The notes beneath the pieces were generated by a model. The model did no database searches. It had not been told where the DNA came from and was given only the letters and a program-made list of their open reading frames with translations. A stretch of 64,000 nt of DNA from contig NZ_CP042331.1 of the NCBI RefSeq assembly GCF_008253865.1, forward strand, positions 5,917,501-5,981,500. The letters are read 5' to 3'. Source of the DNA: Bosea sp. F3-2 (GTDB lineage Bacteria > Pseudomonadota > Alphaproteobacteria > Rhizobiales > Beijerinckiaceae). Below, piece after piece: positions 52,684-60,995 of this stretch. Position numbers and translations under genes: made by a program. Position 1 is the stretch's first letter. Each line of letters starts with the position of its first letter.

Positions 52684-53356
52684 CCGCTCAATCTCGCGGC
52701 TCTCCTCCAGGCGAGGTGCAGCCGAAGAACAGCAGCCTCTCGTCATCATCGTCGATGACGACGCGTCGGTCCGAGACGCACTGTTCGAGCTGATGGAGTC
52801 AGCCGGCTTTGCAGCGGTTTCATTCAGCTCGACACAGGCGCTGCTCGAGACCAGCATGCTCGACCGGCCGGGATGCCTCATTCTCGACGTGCGTATGCCC
52901 GGCTTCAGCGGACTCGACCTCCAGCGTCATCTGACGATGAACGGAAATCCAAAGCCGATCATCTTCCTCACCGCGCATGGCGACATTCCCATGACCGTCC
53001 AGGCCATGAAAGCAGGCGCGGTGGATTTCCTGACGAAGCCGGTTCGCGACCAGACGCTTCTGGACGCCGTCAATGCGGCGATCGGGCTGGATGCGGCGCG
53101 AAGGACGGAAGCTGCGAAGATCAAGGGATGTGTCGAACGCTTGCAATCTCTGACGCCACGGGAGCGCGAAGTCATGTGCGAGGTCGCACGGGGTCGCCTC
53201 AACAAGCAGATCGCCTTCGACCTCGGCATCAGCGAGGTCACAGTCAAGCTTCACCGGGGCAACCTGATGCGGAAGATGGAAGTTGCCTCACTCGGCGAAC
53301 TTATCAGGGCGTGGGAGGCTCTTCCGGTCGGCATGCGTATGGCGAACGCCGCCTAG
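52673..53356 (+). CDS. FixJ-type response regulator (third of three)
   Basis: A 227-residue receiver-LuxR protein, paralogous to the first (LILDVRMPGFSGLDLQ, FLTAHGDIPMTV, FLTKPVRDQT; HTH LTPREREVMCEVARGRLNKQIAFDLGIS). The N-terminal 22 residues are extra and basic. ATG 52673 overlaps the stop of the second regulator; GGAAGG stands before it. It probably shares the kinase or binds different promoters. Confidence 0.92.
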   Translation: MIIDRSISRLSSRRGAAEEQQPLVIIVDDDASVRDALFELMESAGFAAVSFSSTQALLETSMLDRPGCLILDVRMPGFSGLDLQRHLTMNGNPKPIIFLTAHGDIPMTVQAMKAGAVDFLTKPVRDQTLLDAVNAAIGLDAARRTEAAKIKGCVERLQSLTPREREVMCEVARGRLNKQIAFDLGISEVTVKLHRGNLMRKMEVASLGELIRAWEALPVGMRMANAA

Positions 53357-53367
53357 CCTTGGCGAGG

Positions 53368-53393
53368 CTGGAGCACCGGCTTCGGTGTTCCAG
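53368..53393. terminator. Weak hairpin after the regulator operon
   Basis: CTGGAGCACC (53368-53377) pairs with GGTGTTCCAG (53384-53393), one G-U pair, without a T run. A modest 3' end for the kinase-regulator operon. Confidence 0.4.
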
Positions 53394-53474
53394 AGCTCAT
53401 GGCCACGGCATGATGCCTCGCCAATTCGCCTGAATAGCTGAGGGAGGGAAGCGGCATGGCGACCTCTTCTGAGA

Positions 53475-54224
53475 TCAGGTCAGCGTGATGCCGCCATCGA
53501 CGGCCAGGTTGACGCCGGTGATGAATTCCCCGTCGGCGGAGCAGAGAAAGAGACCCGCCTGTGCGAGCTCTTCCGGCTTTCCCATCCTGCCGAACGGGAT
53601 CATCCGAGCGGCCTGCTCTTCGACTTGAGCCTGCGTTTCCGGAGCGACGCCGAGCTTTCCCACAATCGGCGTATCGGTCGGGCCGGGGCTGAGCACACTT
53701 ACGCGAATGCGCCTGTCCTTAAGTTCCAGTGCCCAGTTGCGCGCGAACGCTTCGATTGCTGCCTTGCTGCCAGCGTAGACCGCGTGACCATCCAGCACCT
53801 TGCGGCTCGCGATCGAGCTGGTGAGCAGGATCGCGCCGCCATCGCGCAACAGCGGAGCGATCTTCTGCACGCCGAAGAACGTGCCGCGCGCATTGGTAAG
53901 GAACTGCGTGTCGTAGTCGGCGGCCGTCACGTTGAAGCTTGGCTGAATGCGGATGCTGCCCGCATTCGTCACATAGATGTCGGCCTGCCCAAAACGATCG
54001 GAGACCATCGCGGCGACCCGTTCATGCGTGGCGAGGTCGGCAACGTCACCTGCGAAGCCGGTCGCCTGAGACCCGAGGGCGGCGACGGCTTTGGTCACGG
54101 CGTCTTCTCGACGACCGACGATCAGTACCTTCGCACCTGCGGCTATGAACAGGCGCGCTGTCGCGAAGCCGATCCCGCTGTTGCCGCCGGTGATCACGGC
54201 GACCTTGTTCGATAATTTTCCCAT
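53475..54224 (-). CDS. SDR family oxidoreductase
   Basis: A 249-residue classical short-chain dehydrogenase: VAVITGGNSGIGFATARL, the middle block DIYVTNAGSI (NAG), the catalytic SSIASRKVLDGHAVYAGSKAAIEA, and FITGVNLAVDGGI. Substrate unknown. The start has GGAGA upstream; ATG 54236 is also possible. Convergent with the two-component operon and divergent from the Tat-exported hydrolase gene. Confidence 0.9.
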   Translation of the reverse strand: MGKLSNKVAVITGGNSGIGFATARLFIAAGAKVLIVGRREDAVTKAVAALGSQATGFAGDVADLATHERVAAMVSDRFGQADIYVTNAGSIRIQPSFNVTAADYDTQFLTNARGTFFGVQKIAPLLRDGGAILLTSSIASRKVLDGHAVYAGSKAAIEAFARNWALELKDRRIRVSVLSPGPTDTPIVGKLGVAPETQAQVEEQAARMIPFGRMGKPEELAQAGLFLCSADGEFITGVNLAVDGGITLT

Positions 54225-54495
54225 GTGGATCTCCATTGATGATCCACAGTCGGGCCGCTCCTCATCGAAATCAAAATATGCCGAAGTCGATATGATCTAT
54301 ACATTTGAATAGAATGAGCGGCCTTCGAGCGTATTGATCGTCGCTTTAGGAAGATGAAAAATATATCTACCTCAGAAACCCGACGATCATATCGATATCA
54401 TCGCCGATTTGAGGTCGAAACATCGGGGTTTATCGCCGAATCGGGCACCCTGAGCATTTCGGTCCGCAACCAGTATCTGCGCCCTGGAGGCGCCA

Positions 54496-55479
54496 ATGCC
54501 CAACGAAGTACCATCGAGTTCTACCGACCTCAGTCGGCGGGATCTCCTTTGCGGCGGCGCAGGCATAGCGGCGGCTGGCACGCTTCCGCTCCAGTCCTTG
54601 GCGCAGCCCGCCACCGTTCCCCCTCACAACAGCACAAGGAGCCGACGCATGAATTATGTCACGACGCGGGATGGCGTTGAGATTTTCTACAAGGATTGGG
54701 GCCCGAAATCGGCCCAGCCGCTGGTCTTTCACCATGGCTGGCCACTGAGCTCGGACGACTGGGACGCCCAGATGCTGTTCTTTCTGGCACAAGGGTTCCG
54801 GGTCGTCGCTCACGACCGGCGCGGACACGGCCGTTCGAGCCAGGTCAGTGAGGGACATGACATGGACCACTACGCGGCCGACGCCGCGGCCGTCGTCGAC
54901 CATCTCGACCTACGCAATGCGGTGCATATTGGACACTCCACCGGAGGCGGCGAGGCCACGCGCTACGTCGCGCGCCATGGCAGGAGCCGTACCGCTAAAC
55001 TCGTTCTCATCGGCGCAGTCCCGCCGATCATGGTCAAGACCGATCGGAACCCCGGCGGCCTTCCGATCGAAGTCTTCGATGGCCTTCGGAAGAGTCTCGC
55101 TGCCAATCGCAGCAAGTTCTACACCGATCTCGCAGCGGGGCCGTTCTACGGATTCAATCGCTCCGGGGTCGAGACGGATGCCAGCATCATCCAGAACTGG
55201 TGGCGCCAGGGCATGATGGGAGCCGCCAACGCTCACTACGAAGGCATCAAGGCCTTCTCCGAGACCGATTTCACCGAGGATCTCAAGGTCATCGAGGCTC
55301 CGGCTCTCGTCATGCATGGCGATGATGATCAGATCGTCCCGATCGGCGACAGCGCCCCGCTTTCGGCCAAGCTCCTGAAGCGGGCGACCCTGACGATCTA
55401 CAACAAGTTCCCGCACGGCATGGCGACCACCCATGCGGACACGATCAACAGGGACATCCTTGCCTTCGTCCGAGGGTGA
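54496..55479 (+). CDS. Tat-exported alpha/beta hydrolase (haloperoxidase-like)
   Basis: A 327-residue hydrolase with a twin-arginine signal (LSRRDLLCGGAGIAAAGTLP, cut near LAQPA). The core resembles non-haem chloroperoxidases/esterases: FHHGWPLSSDDWDAQMLFFL, VVAHDRRGHGRSS, the nucleophile elbow HIGHSTGGGEATRYV, PALVMHGDDDQIVPI with the Asp, and FPHGMATTHAD with the His. Members hydrolyse esters and may perhydrolyse. The ribosome site TGGAGG precedes the ATG. It is transcribed away from the SDR. Confidence 0.9.
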   Translation: MPNEVPSSSTDLSRRDLLCGGAGIAAAGTLPLQSLAQPATVPPHNSTRSRRMNYVTTRDGVEIFYKDWGPKSAQPLVFHHGWPLSSDDWDAQMLFFLAQGFRVVAHDRRGHGRSSQVSEGHDMDHYAADAAAVVDHLDLRNAVHIGHSTGGGEATRYVARHGRSRTAKLVLIGAVPPIMVKTDRNPGGLPIEVFDGLRKSLAANRSKFYTDLAAGPFYGFNRSGVETDASIIQNWWRQGMMGAANAHYEGIKAFSETDFTEDLKVIEAPALVMHGDDDQIVPIGDSAPLSAKLLKRATLTIYNKFPHGMATTHADTINRDILAFVRG

Positions 55480-55650
55480 CGCTCACGGACGAGGCGGCTG
55501 GCGAAGCCGCCTCGTCATGCTTGCCGTCCGCCGATCAGCTTCGGCGGCTCGGACGCTGGTGGGTGAGCCATCGCATAGGGAAGCTGCGGCCTGCGAACCG
55601 ACCGTTCGCTGAAAACTTCTGGAACCCGTCGATCGAGGCCCTCGAAACCC

Positions 55651-56304
55651 ATGTCAGAGATCCAAAAAGACCGTCAAATTCTGGCCGGGGTTGCTGTGCC
55701 GGATACCGAACTGGTAGCCAGCGCTCTCGCTTATGCCCGCCGAGCCTGCGAGCCTTACCTGTACAACCACGTTGTGCGCTCCTGGCTTTTCGCGGCTCGC
55801 CTAGGGCAGCTTCGGAATATCCATCATGATGAGGAAGTCGTCGCTGTGGGGACGCTCCTGCACGATGTCACGCTGAACGAGCGCTTCAACGGGCCGCGAC
55901 GGTTCGAGGTCGAGGGCGCCGATCTCGCGCGAAGCTTTGCCCGAGAGGGCGGTGTCGACGAGCGTCGTGCTCAGTTGATTTGGGACAGCGTAGCCCTCAA
56001 CTCAACACCGTCGATCGGCCTCTACAAGGAGACTGAGGTTGCGCTCTGCACGGCAGGCATCTGCCTCGATGTCGTCGGACTGCAATACGACGCGCTCCCG
56101 CCGGACGAGGTCCAGAAAATCCTCCTGGCCTATCCGAGGCTCGGGATGAAGCGGCTGATGACGCAGTGCTTCTGCCACATCGCCGGAACCCGTCCTGAAA
56201 CCACCTACGACAATTTCGTGCGTGATTTCGGCGAGCGGCTCGTTGCGGGCTACCGAACGCCGTCATCGGTCGATTTTGTCGAGCGCGCGCCGTTCGATGA
56301 GTGA
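55651..56304 (+). CDS. HD-domain protein (cyanamide hydratase-like)
   Basis: A 217-residue HD-type metal-dependent protein. Metal ligands are suggested by YNHVVRSWLFA (H) and AVGTLLHDVTLNERF (HD), with LIWDSVALNSTPSIG following. The family includes DDI-type cyanamide hydratases and phosphohydrolases. The real activity is unknown. It lies between the hydrolase and the NmrA remnant, in the same direction. Confidence 0.85.
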   Translation: MSEIQKDRQILAGVAVPDTELVASALAYARRACEPYLYNHVVRSWLFAARLGQLRNIHHDEEVVAVGTLLHDVTLNERFNGPRRFEVEGADLARSFAREGGVDERRAQLIWDSVALNSTPSIGLYKETEVALCTAGICLDVVGLQYDALPPDEVQKILLAYPRLGMKRLMTQCFCHIAGTRPETTYDNFVRDFGERLVAGYRTPSSVDFVERAPFDE

Positions 56305-56343
56305 CATGCCGGGCAGGAAGCGAGGATATCAAGGAGACGGCGG

Positions 56344-57118
56344 ATGAAGATCGTTGTGGTAGGCGGGACCGGCATGATCGGGTCCAAGCTCGTCGATGCG
56401 CTGGCCGGCGGTAGTCACGAAATCGAAATCGCCTCGCCATCGCGCGGCGTCGATACGGTCACCGGAGAAGGCCTGGCCGAGGCGCTGTCCGGCGCGCAGG
56501 TAGTCGTGGACGTTTCCAACTCTCCGACCTTCGATCGGGACGTCGCGCTCGCCTTCTTCGAGTCCTCCGGACGGAACCTGCTCGCTGCCGAGGAGGCCGC
56601 CAGCGTCCGGCATCACGTCGTTCTCTCTGCCGTTGGGACCGATCGGCTGCCCGATAGCGGGTATTTCCGAGCCAAGATGATGCAGGAGGTGATCGTGAGA
56701 AGCGCAAACGTGCCCTATACGATCGTGAGGTCGACGCCCTTCTTTGAATACATCAACGGAATCGTCGAGGCCGACGCGGAAGGAGATTCGCTTCACATTT
56801 CGCCGGCCCTGCTCCAGCCCATCGCAGGCGACGATGTCGCGCTAGCGCTGCGCGACGTCGTCCTCGGGCGCGCGAACAACCGCGAACTTGGAAATCGCTG
56901 GCCCGGACCGCTTTCGGCTCGACGAAATCGCTCGTGATATACTGGCTGCGAACGAGGACCCGCGGCCGATCGTGGCCGATGCTAAAGCGCTCTATTTTGG
57001 AGCGGTATTGCGTGACGACACCCTCGTGCCTCGTGATCATCAGCTCATCGCGGCGCCAACACGCTTCGAGGATTGGCTGCGACTGTACGTGACACAATCG
57101 CTGGACCCAGCCAACTAA
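56344..57118 (+). pseudogene. Frameshifted NmrA-like SDR
   Basis: The first part (56344 to about 56889) encodes IVVVGGTGMIGSKLVDAL, HHVVLSAVGTDRLPDSGYF and YTIVRSTPFFEYIN, close to the intact paralogue at 46243. The reading then moves by one base near 56887-56891, where CTTGGAAATC would need to be CTTGAAATC; the next frame continues EIAGPDRFRLDEIARDIL to a stop at 57118. A single extra base explains both frames. If real, the protein ends early at 56937 with a scrambled tail. If an assembly error, the gene is intact at about 257 residues. Confidence 0.8.
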
Positions 57119-57241
57119 AGCAGTGTGCCTGCGGGCATCTACGCAGCGAAGTTCGGCTTTTACTCCGTGCAGTTTTCCGGGAGCGTGAAGTCAGAGGTGC
57201 GTCACCGCGACGGGAATGACGCGAGCGTCGGCGCCAACGAC

Positions 57242-57391
57242 TCATTGCAAACTCGGCGCTGTTCGAGCAGGCGCAACGGTGGCGACCCGGACGACCTGGT
57301 GGGACTGCTGATCGAGCTGCGTCCTCTCGCCAATTTGGCGAACACGTTCTGCAATACGCTGGTCGTCGCGTTTTCTGTCTGCCTTGCTCAT
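57242..57391 (-). CDS. Candidate 49-residue charged protein
   Basis: A short frame starts at ATG 57391 with AGGAAAG just before it and ends at TGA 57242. The predicted product begins MSKADRKRDDQRIAERVRQI and continues GERTQLDQQSHQVVRVATVA. It is charged and helical at the start, with no signal. The ribosome site and composition support it, but there is no homologue I can name. Confidence 0.4.
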   Translation of the reverse strand: MSKADRKRDDQRIAERVRQIGERTQLDQQSHQVVRVATVAPARTAPSLQ

Positions 57392-57664
57392 CTTTCCTAA
57401 GATGGCGGCCGTGGAAATGTCCGTCTGGCATCACTCCGCGCAAATGCATGGTCCTCAGGTGAATGCGAAATTTGATCCGATAGATCCGTAAGACGTCGCG
57501 CTACAAGATAGCGTGGTATTGATACCCGACCCGCCAGTTCAATAAATTCGGCGCCAAAGAGGTCAAGACAGATTCTGGATATCTATAAAAATCGGCGTCC
57601 AAGGCTCGATTAAATCAAAATTTCATGCCTGTGACGGCTCGTGTACAACTTATACATATGTTTA

Positions 57665-57702
57665 TACTAGCGATCGTATAAATTACTAGCGATCGTATAA
57701 AT
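57665..57702. repeat. 19-bp perfect tandem duplication
   Basis: TACTAGCGATCGTATAAAT occurs twice, at 57665-57683 and 57684-57702, abutting exactly. Each unit contains GCGATCG. The spacing is nearly two helical turns, as in operators or iterons, but no regulator gene is adjacent. Confidence 0.85.
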
Positions 57703-57767
57703 TAGGTTTTGCAGATTAAGACCTAACCTCCGGCATAGTTCTAAAATCATTTACATTCGCCAAAGTG

Positions 57768-57779
57768 GTTCCGCGGAAC
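57768..57779. promoter_or_regulatory. 12-bp palindrome GTTCCGCGGAAC
   Basis: A perfect palindrome about 47 bases before the ATG of the kinase fragment at 57826. It could be an operator or chance. Confidence 0.35.
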
Positions 57780-57825
57780 AGACATCCGTCACCTGGTAAG
57801 GCCATGATTAGCATTGGGGGCCAAG

Positions 57826-57980
57826 ATGAGCATACAGATCCACATCCCAGAACCTGGGCAGGAGTCGCGAGGCGCCGCCGATCAGTCGTTGCAGGCGATG
57901 GCGCGCCTATTGGCGGTCGCGGGGCATGATCTCAAGCAACCAATTCAGATTGCAATGCTGTCGATCGCCCTAGCGGCCGG
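57826..57980 (+). pseudogene. N-terminal fragment of a sensor histidine kinase
   Basis: The 5' part encodes LARLLAVAGHDLKQPIQIAML-like sequence (here ARLLAVAGHDLKQPIQIAML), the His-box of a rhizobial HWE/HisKA-like kinase, from ATG 57826. After about residue 50 the kinase resemblance ends (AAGKNTSAPVRSRK), and a DUF892 reading starts in another frame. The remainder of the kinase is absent. The fragment and the next gene were probably joined by a deletion. Confidence 0.6.
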
Positions 57981-57992
57981 AAAGAACACCTC

Positions 57993-58424
57993 GGCACCTG
58001 TCAGATCAAGAAAGCCCTGCCAGACATGGTCGAGAAGGCGACACATCCTGAGCTCAAGCGCGGCTTCGAAACGCACTTGCGCGAGACCGAGGGACAGATC
58101 ACTCGCCTGAAGGAAGTCTTCCGTCTGCATGGGGTCGAGGAGAAGGGTGTCACCTGTCCCGCGATCGACGGCATCCTGGAAGAAGCCAACGATGTTGCCG
58201 GCGAGGTCGAAGACAAGCAGGTGCTTGATGCTGCGCTGATTGCCGCGGCCCAGGCGGTGGAGCATTACGAGATCACGCGATACGGCACGCTTGTCGCGTG
58301 GGCAAAGCAGCTCGGTCGGATCGACTGCGCGTCGCTGCTGAAGCAGAACCTCGATGAGGAGTTCTCGACTGACAAAAAGCTCACGAAACTGGCGACGGAC
58401 GGTATCAATCGTCAGGCCGCCTGA
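57993..58424 (+). pseudogene. 5'-truncated ferritin-like DUF892 (YciF-type) gene
   Basis: From about 57993 the frame reads GTCQIKKALPDMVEKATHPEL, then KRGFETHLRETEGQITRLKEVF and YEITRYGTLVAWAKQLG, typical of DUF892 proteins (ferritin-like, stress-related). The usual N-terminal 25-30 residues with the first ligand helix are missing. An ATG at 58026 could still give a 132-residue product, but no good ribosome site precedes it. The convergent PAP2 fragment ends 6 bases away. Confidence 0.75.
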
Positions 58425-58429
58425 GAGCC

Positions 58430-58810
58430 TTAGCTCATCGGGTCGGAACGCTTGATCGCTGCCGCGTGACCTTGAATCTTGCGGATTGTGCCGGAACGCG
58501 GGATGCCGTGGCGATACCCGCGGATCTCGACACGGTCGGGGCGCTCCCTGGCGACGATCGCCTTCAAGAGATGAGGCAATGCCGTCGTGACGGTTATCGT
58601 CAGCAATAGGTGGCTCGCATCGTTGCGACGAGCCTCTGGCTCCGCGCGCGAGGCGAGCCAATAAACCGAGCAGAGCGGAAGGAGGAGCCGCTCATCGGCG
58701 AGACGGGTGAGGACCTTCGCCAGGAATTCGACGCGGCGGTCAGTATGCTTGGCAATCGTCCTGGCGATGTGTCGATCGATCGAGAAAGCTCTGAGCCGCC
58801 ACCGTTTCAT
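58430..58810 (-). pseudogene. Truncated PAP2-type phosphatase
   Basis: The 126-residue reading has the PAP2 first motif KAIVARERPD (K-x6-RP) after the segment RLADERLLLPLCSVYWLASR. In the family, RHGIPRSG is soon followed by PSGH; here the reading turns to TIRKIQGHAAAIKRSD and stops. The second and third catalytic motifs (PSGH, SRxxxxxHxxxD) are absent. Either the gene is decayed or the 3' end was replaced. Confidence 0.7.
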
Positions 58811-58944
58811 CGTGCGTAGCCTGCTGGGGACCTGGCTGAAACGAGGCAGATCAGTAATTGTTCAAAGTGGTGCAGCAAAGCTGACGGGAGAGCCCGAGCA
58901 TCTTCGACAAATGGATACGAGGGCGTGACATCCCGGCCTGGCAT

Positions 58945-59508
58945 TCAATTGGAAAGTTGTGCCCTTCTCTCGCGCCATGCCGCGGAGGTTTGCGGCTTGA
59001 CGAAAATTGCGACGATATCCGAGCGGCACTTCTTCAGCTTCGCTTCCACACGTTCCACGCAGTCTTCGATATCGGCTGTCGACCGGTCGTCCTTGAACTC
59101 CAGGCTCAGTGCTACGACGATCTGATCGGGGCCGAGATGAACTGTGGTCATGTCGTTGACGCGCTCGACGTCGGGGGCGCCACTGACCGCCGCCATGATC
59201 TCGTGCTGCACATGCGGCAGTGCGCCTTTTCCTATCAGCAACGCCTTGCTTTCGCGCGCAAGCAGCATCGCGGTGGCCGCGAGGATGACTCCGATCAGGA
59301 TCGAGGCGACGCCGTCTCGTTCCGGCCTGTCGAAATAGGCGGCGGCCGTGAGGCCAAGAAAGGCGAAGAACAGCCCCAGCAGCGCTGTAGTGTCCTCGAA
59401 CAATACCGTGAAGACGCAGGGATCCTTGCACTGCCGAACGGCGGCAAAGTCGCTCAGCGAACCTTTTGCCGCGCGAAATTCCTTCAGTGCGCTTGCCTCG
59501 TATCGCAT
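58945..59508 (-). pseudogene. N-terminally truncated CDF cation transporter
   Basis: A 187-residue reading holds the last two helices of a cation diffusion facilitator (TVLFEDTTALLGLFFAFLGL, DGVASILIGVILAATAMLLA) and the cytosolic tail with SKALLIGKGALPHVQHEIM. Normal CDF proteins have six helices and about 300 residues, so helices 1-4 with metal site residues are missing. The start ATG 59508 lies 7 bases after the stop of yihY on the same strand, so it may still be translated as a remnant. Confidence 0.75.
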
Positions 59509-59514
59509 CCACGC

Positions 59515-60612
59515 TCAGCTTTTGCGATCAGCAGCGTCCGCTCCGCGGAAGCCGATGGGCATCGGTGACCCCTCCGTCGTGTCGCGTTCCGTCTGCCGCT
59601 CAGCCTCTGCATTCAATTCAGCACCAATCAGAACGATGGTCGCTGAAAGCCACATCCAAGTCAGAAGCCCGATGACCACCCCCACCGCGCCGTAAGTCTT
59701 GTTGTAGTCTTCGAAGTTCGCGACATACCATGAGAACAGCATTGAACCTGCTAGCCAGGCGATGGCAGCAAAGAGTGCGCCCGGACTGACCCATTTCCAT
59801 TGGGCATCATCCCGGCTTGGGCCCAGACGATATAAAATGGCCAGGGCAATGATCAGCACGGCGAACAGCACCGGCCAGCGGCCAATCGATATGAGCCACG
59901 CGCTCGCGGCACCGAGATAGACGAAATTCAGGATGACCGGGATCGCCGCCACGGCGCCCAAGGCGATCAACAGAAAGGCCAGGATGCCGGCGGTGAAAGC
60001 GAGCGAAATCGCATTAAGCTTGAGGAAGCCCCGCTTTTCGTCTTCGCCGTAAGCAACGTTCAGCGCATCAAAGAGAGCTTTGACGCCAGCATTGGCACTC
60101 CATAGGGCTGCGCCAAGGCTGATCAGGAAGGCGAAGCCGAGCGTGGTGGTACCTCCCGCGCTGATGCGAGAAACCTGATCCGCCAGAAAGTCCGTTGCTC
60201 CGCTCGGAAGAAAGGCGTTGAACATAGCGAGTTGGCCGCCGATCGAAACCGGATCAGCAACAAGCCCATATAGCGAAACAAACGCCGTCAGTGCAGGAAA
60301 AAGCGCGAGAAGACCGTAGAATGTGACACCCGCGGCGACGGCAAGAACCCGGTCTCGATCGACTTCCGCGTATGCCCGTCTGGTAATTTCCCACCAGCCG
60401 CGTGGCGGAATCTCTGTTGGCGTTGAAGCTAACGCTCCGGCCCCCGAACGATTCGCAGACTTCGCTGCAAACCTTCGTTCGCGAGCGTCAGGGCGATGTC
60501 CGCCGAATGCCAAGTGAAGGGCTATGGACAACCCGATGGAACCAGATACCAGCGCCAGCCATTCGCGCCAGCCAAACACGATCCGATATTCCCCAGGGCG
60601 CTCAGTCTTCAT
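59515..60612 (-). CDS. YihY/virulence factor BrkB family membrane protein
   Basis: A 365-residue protein with six or more helices. An N-terminal segment (IVFGWREWLALVSGSIGLSIAL) is followed by the core GWWEITRRAYAEVDRDRVLAVAAGVTFYGLLALFPALTAFVSLYG, LWSANAGVKALFDALNVAYGE, RWPVLFAVLIIALAILYRLGP, and NFEDYNKTYGAVGVVIGLLTWMWLSATIVLIGAELNAE, hallmarks of YihY/BrkB. Function unknown; not a nuclease despite the older name. The first codons overlap the DUF768 stop, so they are coupled. The extension to 60786 is rejected because it overlaps DUF768. Confidence 0.88.
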   Translation of the reverse strand: MKTERPGEYRIVFGWREWLALVSGSIGLSIALHLAFGGHRPDARERRFAAKSANRSGAGALASTPTEIPPRGWWEITRRAYAEVDRDRVLAVAAGVTFYGLLALFPALTAFVSLYGLVADPVSIGGQLAMFNAFLPSGATDFLADQVSRISAGGTTTLGFAFLISLGAALWSANAGVKALFDALNVAYGEDEKRGFLKLNAISLAFTAGILAFLLIALGAVAAIPVILNFVYLGAASAWLISIGRWPVLFAVLIIALAILYRLGPSRDDAQWKWVSPGALFAAIAWLAGSMLFSWYVANFEDYNKTYGAVGVVIGLLTWMWLSATIVLIGAELNAEAERQTERDTTEGSPMPIGFRGADAADRKS

Positions 60613-60853
60613 TATCGAGCTGCCGACGAAGTTCATTGTCTGCTGAACCCAGAAGGGCCTCGGCCATTCTGGAGGGCAAATCCGGAAACTCCTCCAGTAT
60701 TTCCATTTCAGGTACGCCAGACGAGCGGGCTGCGCGCAGGGCATCTTTCGCCAGTTGCTCAAAGCCGGCTTGCGCTCCGCCCTCAATGGAGGTCTCGGAG
60801 GAAACGTTCTCCGCTATCCACCTCTCGATAAAAGCGACGCCCCGCTCTGACAT
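60602..60853 (-). CDS. DUF768 family small protein
   Basis: An 83-residue protein: MSERGVAFIERWIAENV, then FEQLAKDALRAARSSGVPEMEILEEFPDLPSRMAEAL. This is the DUF768 signature seen in rhizobial small proteins. Soluble and acidic; function unknown. The stop overlaps the yihY start, suggesting an operon with yihY and the CDF remnant. Confidence 0.8.
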   Translation of the reverse strand: MSERGVAFIERWIAENVSSETSIEGGAQAGFEQLAKDALRAARSSGVPEMEILEEFPDLPSRMAEALLGSADNELRRQLDNED

Positions 60854-60995
60854 CGATCACTCCAGGGACTACCTTCACGATCAACTCGGCCGTGTGCTGA
60901 TGGTTCGACCTGTCGCCCGGCGATCGCGGATCAAACAGGGAAGGCGCGGCGTTGGTTCAGCGATGCTGCATTTTCTCACCGACGGAGAGTGATCA

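Larger units (their letters stand above)
57119..57825. other. AT-rich intergenic region with a tandem repeat
   Basis: About 700 bases. The left part contains one small candidate gene (57242-57391, minus). The right part (57440-57800) is AT-rich and holds the 19-bp tandem duplication at 57665-57702 and the palindrome GTTCCGCGGAAC at 57768-57779. No other coding signal was found. Confidence 0.6.

Noticed and set aside
57125..57400. Plus-strand 91-codon frame after the NmrA remnant
   Set aside because: No ribosome site, opposite the better-supported small frame 57242-57391, no domain.
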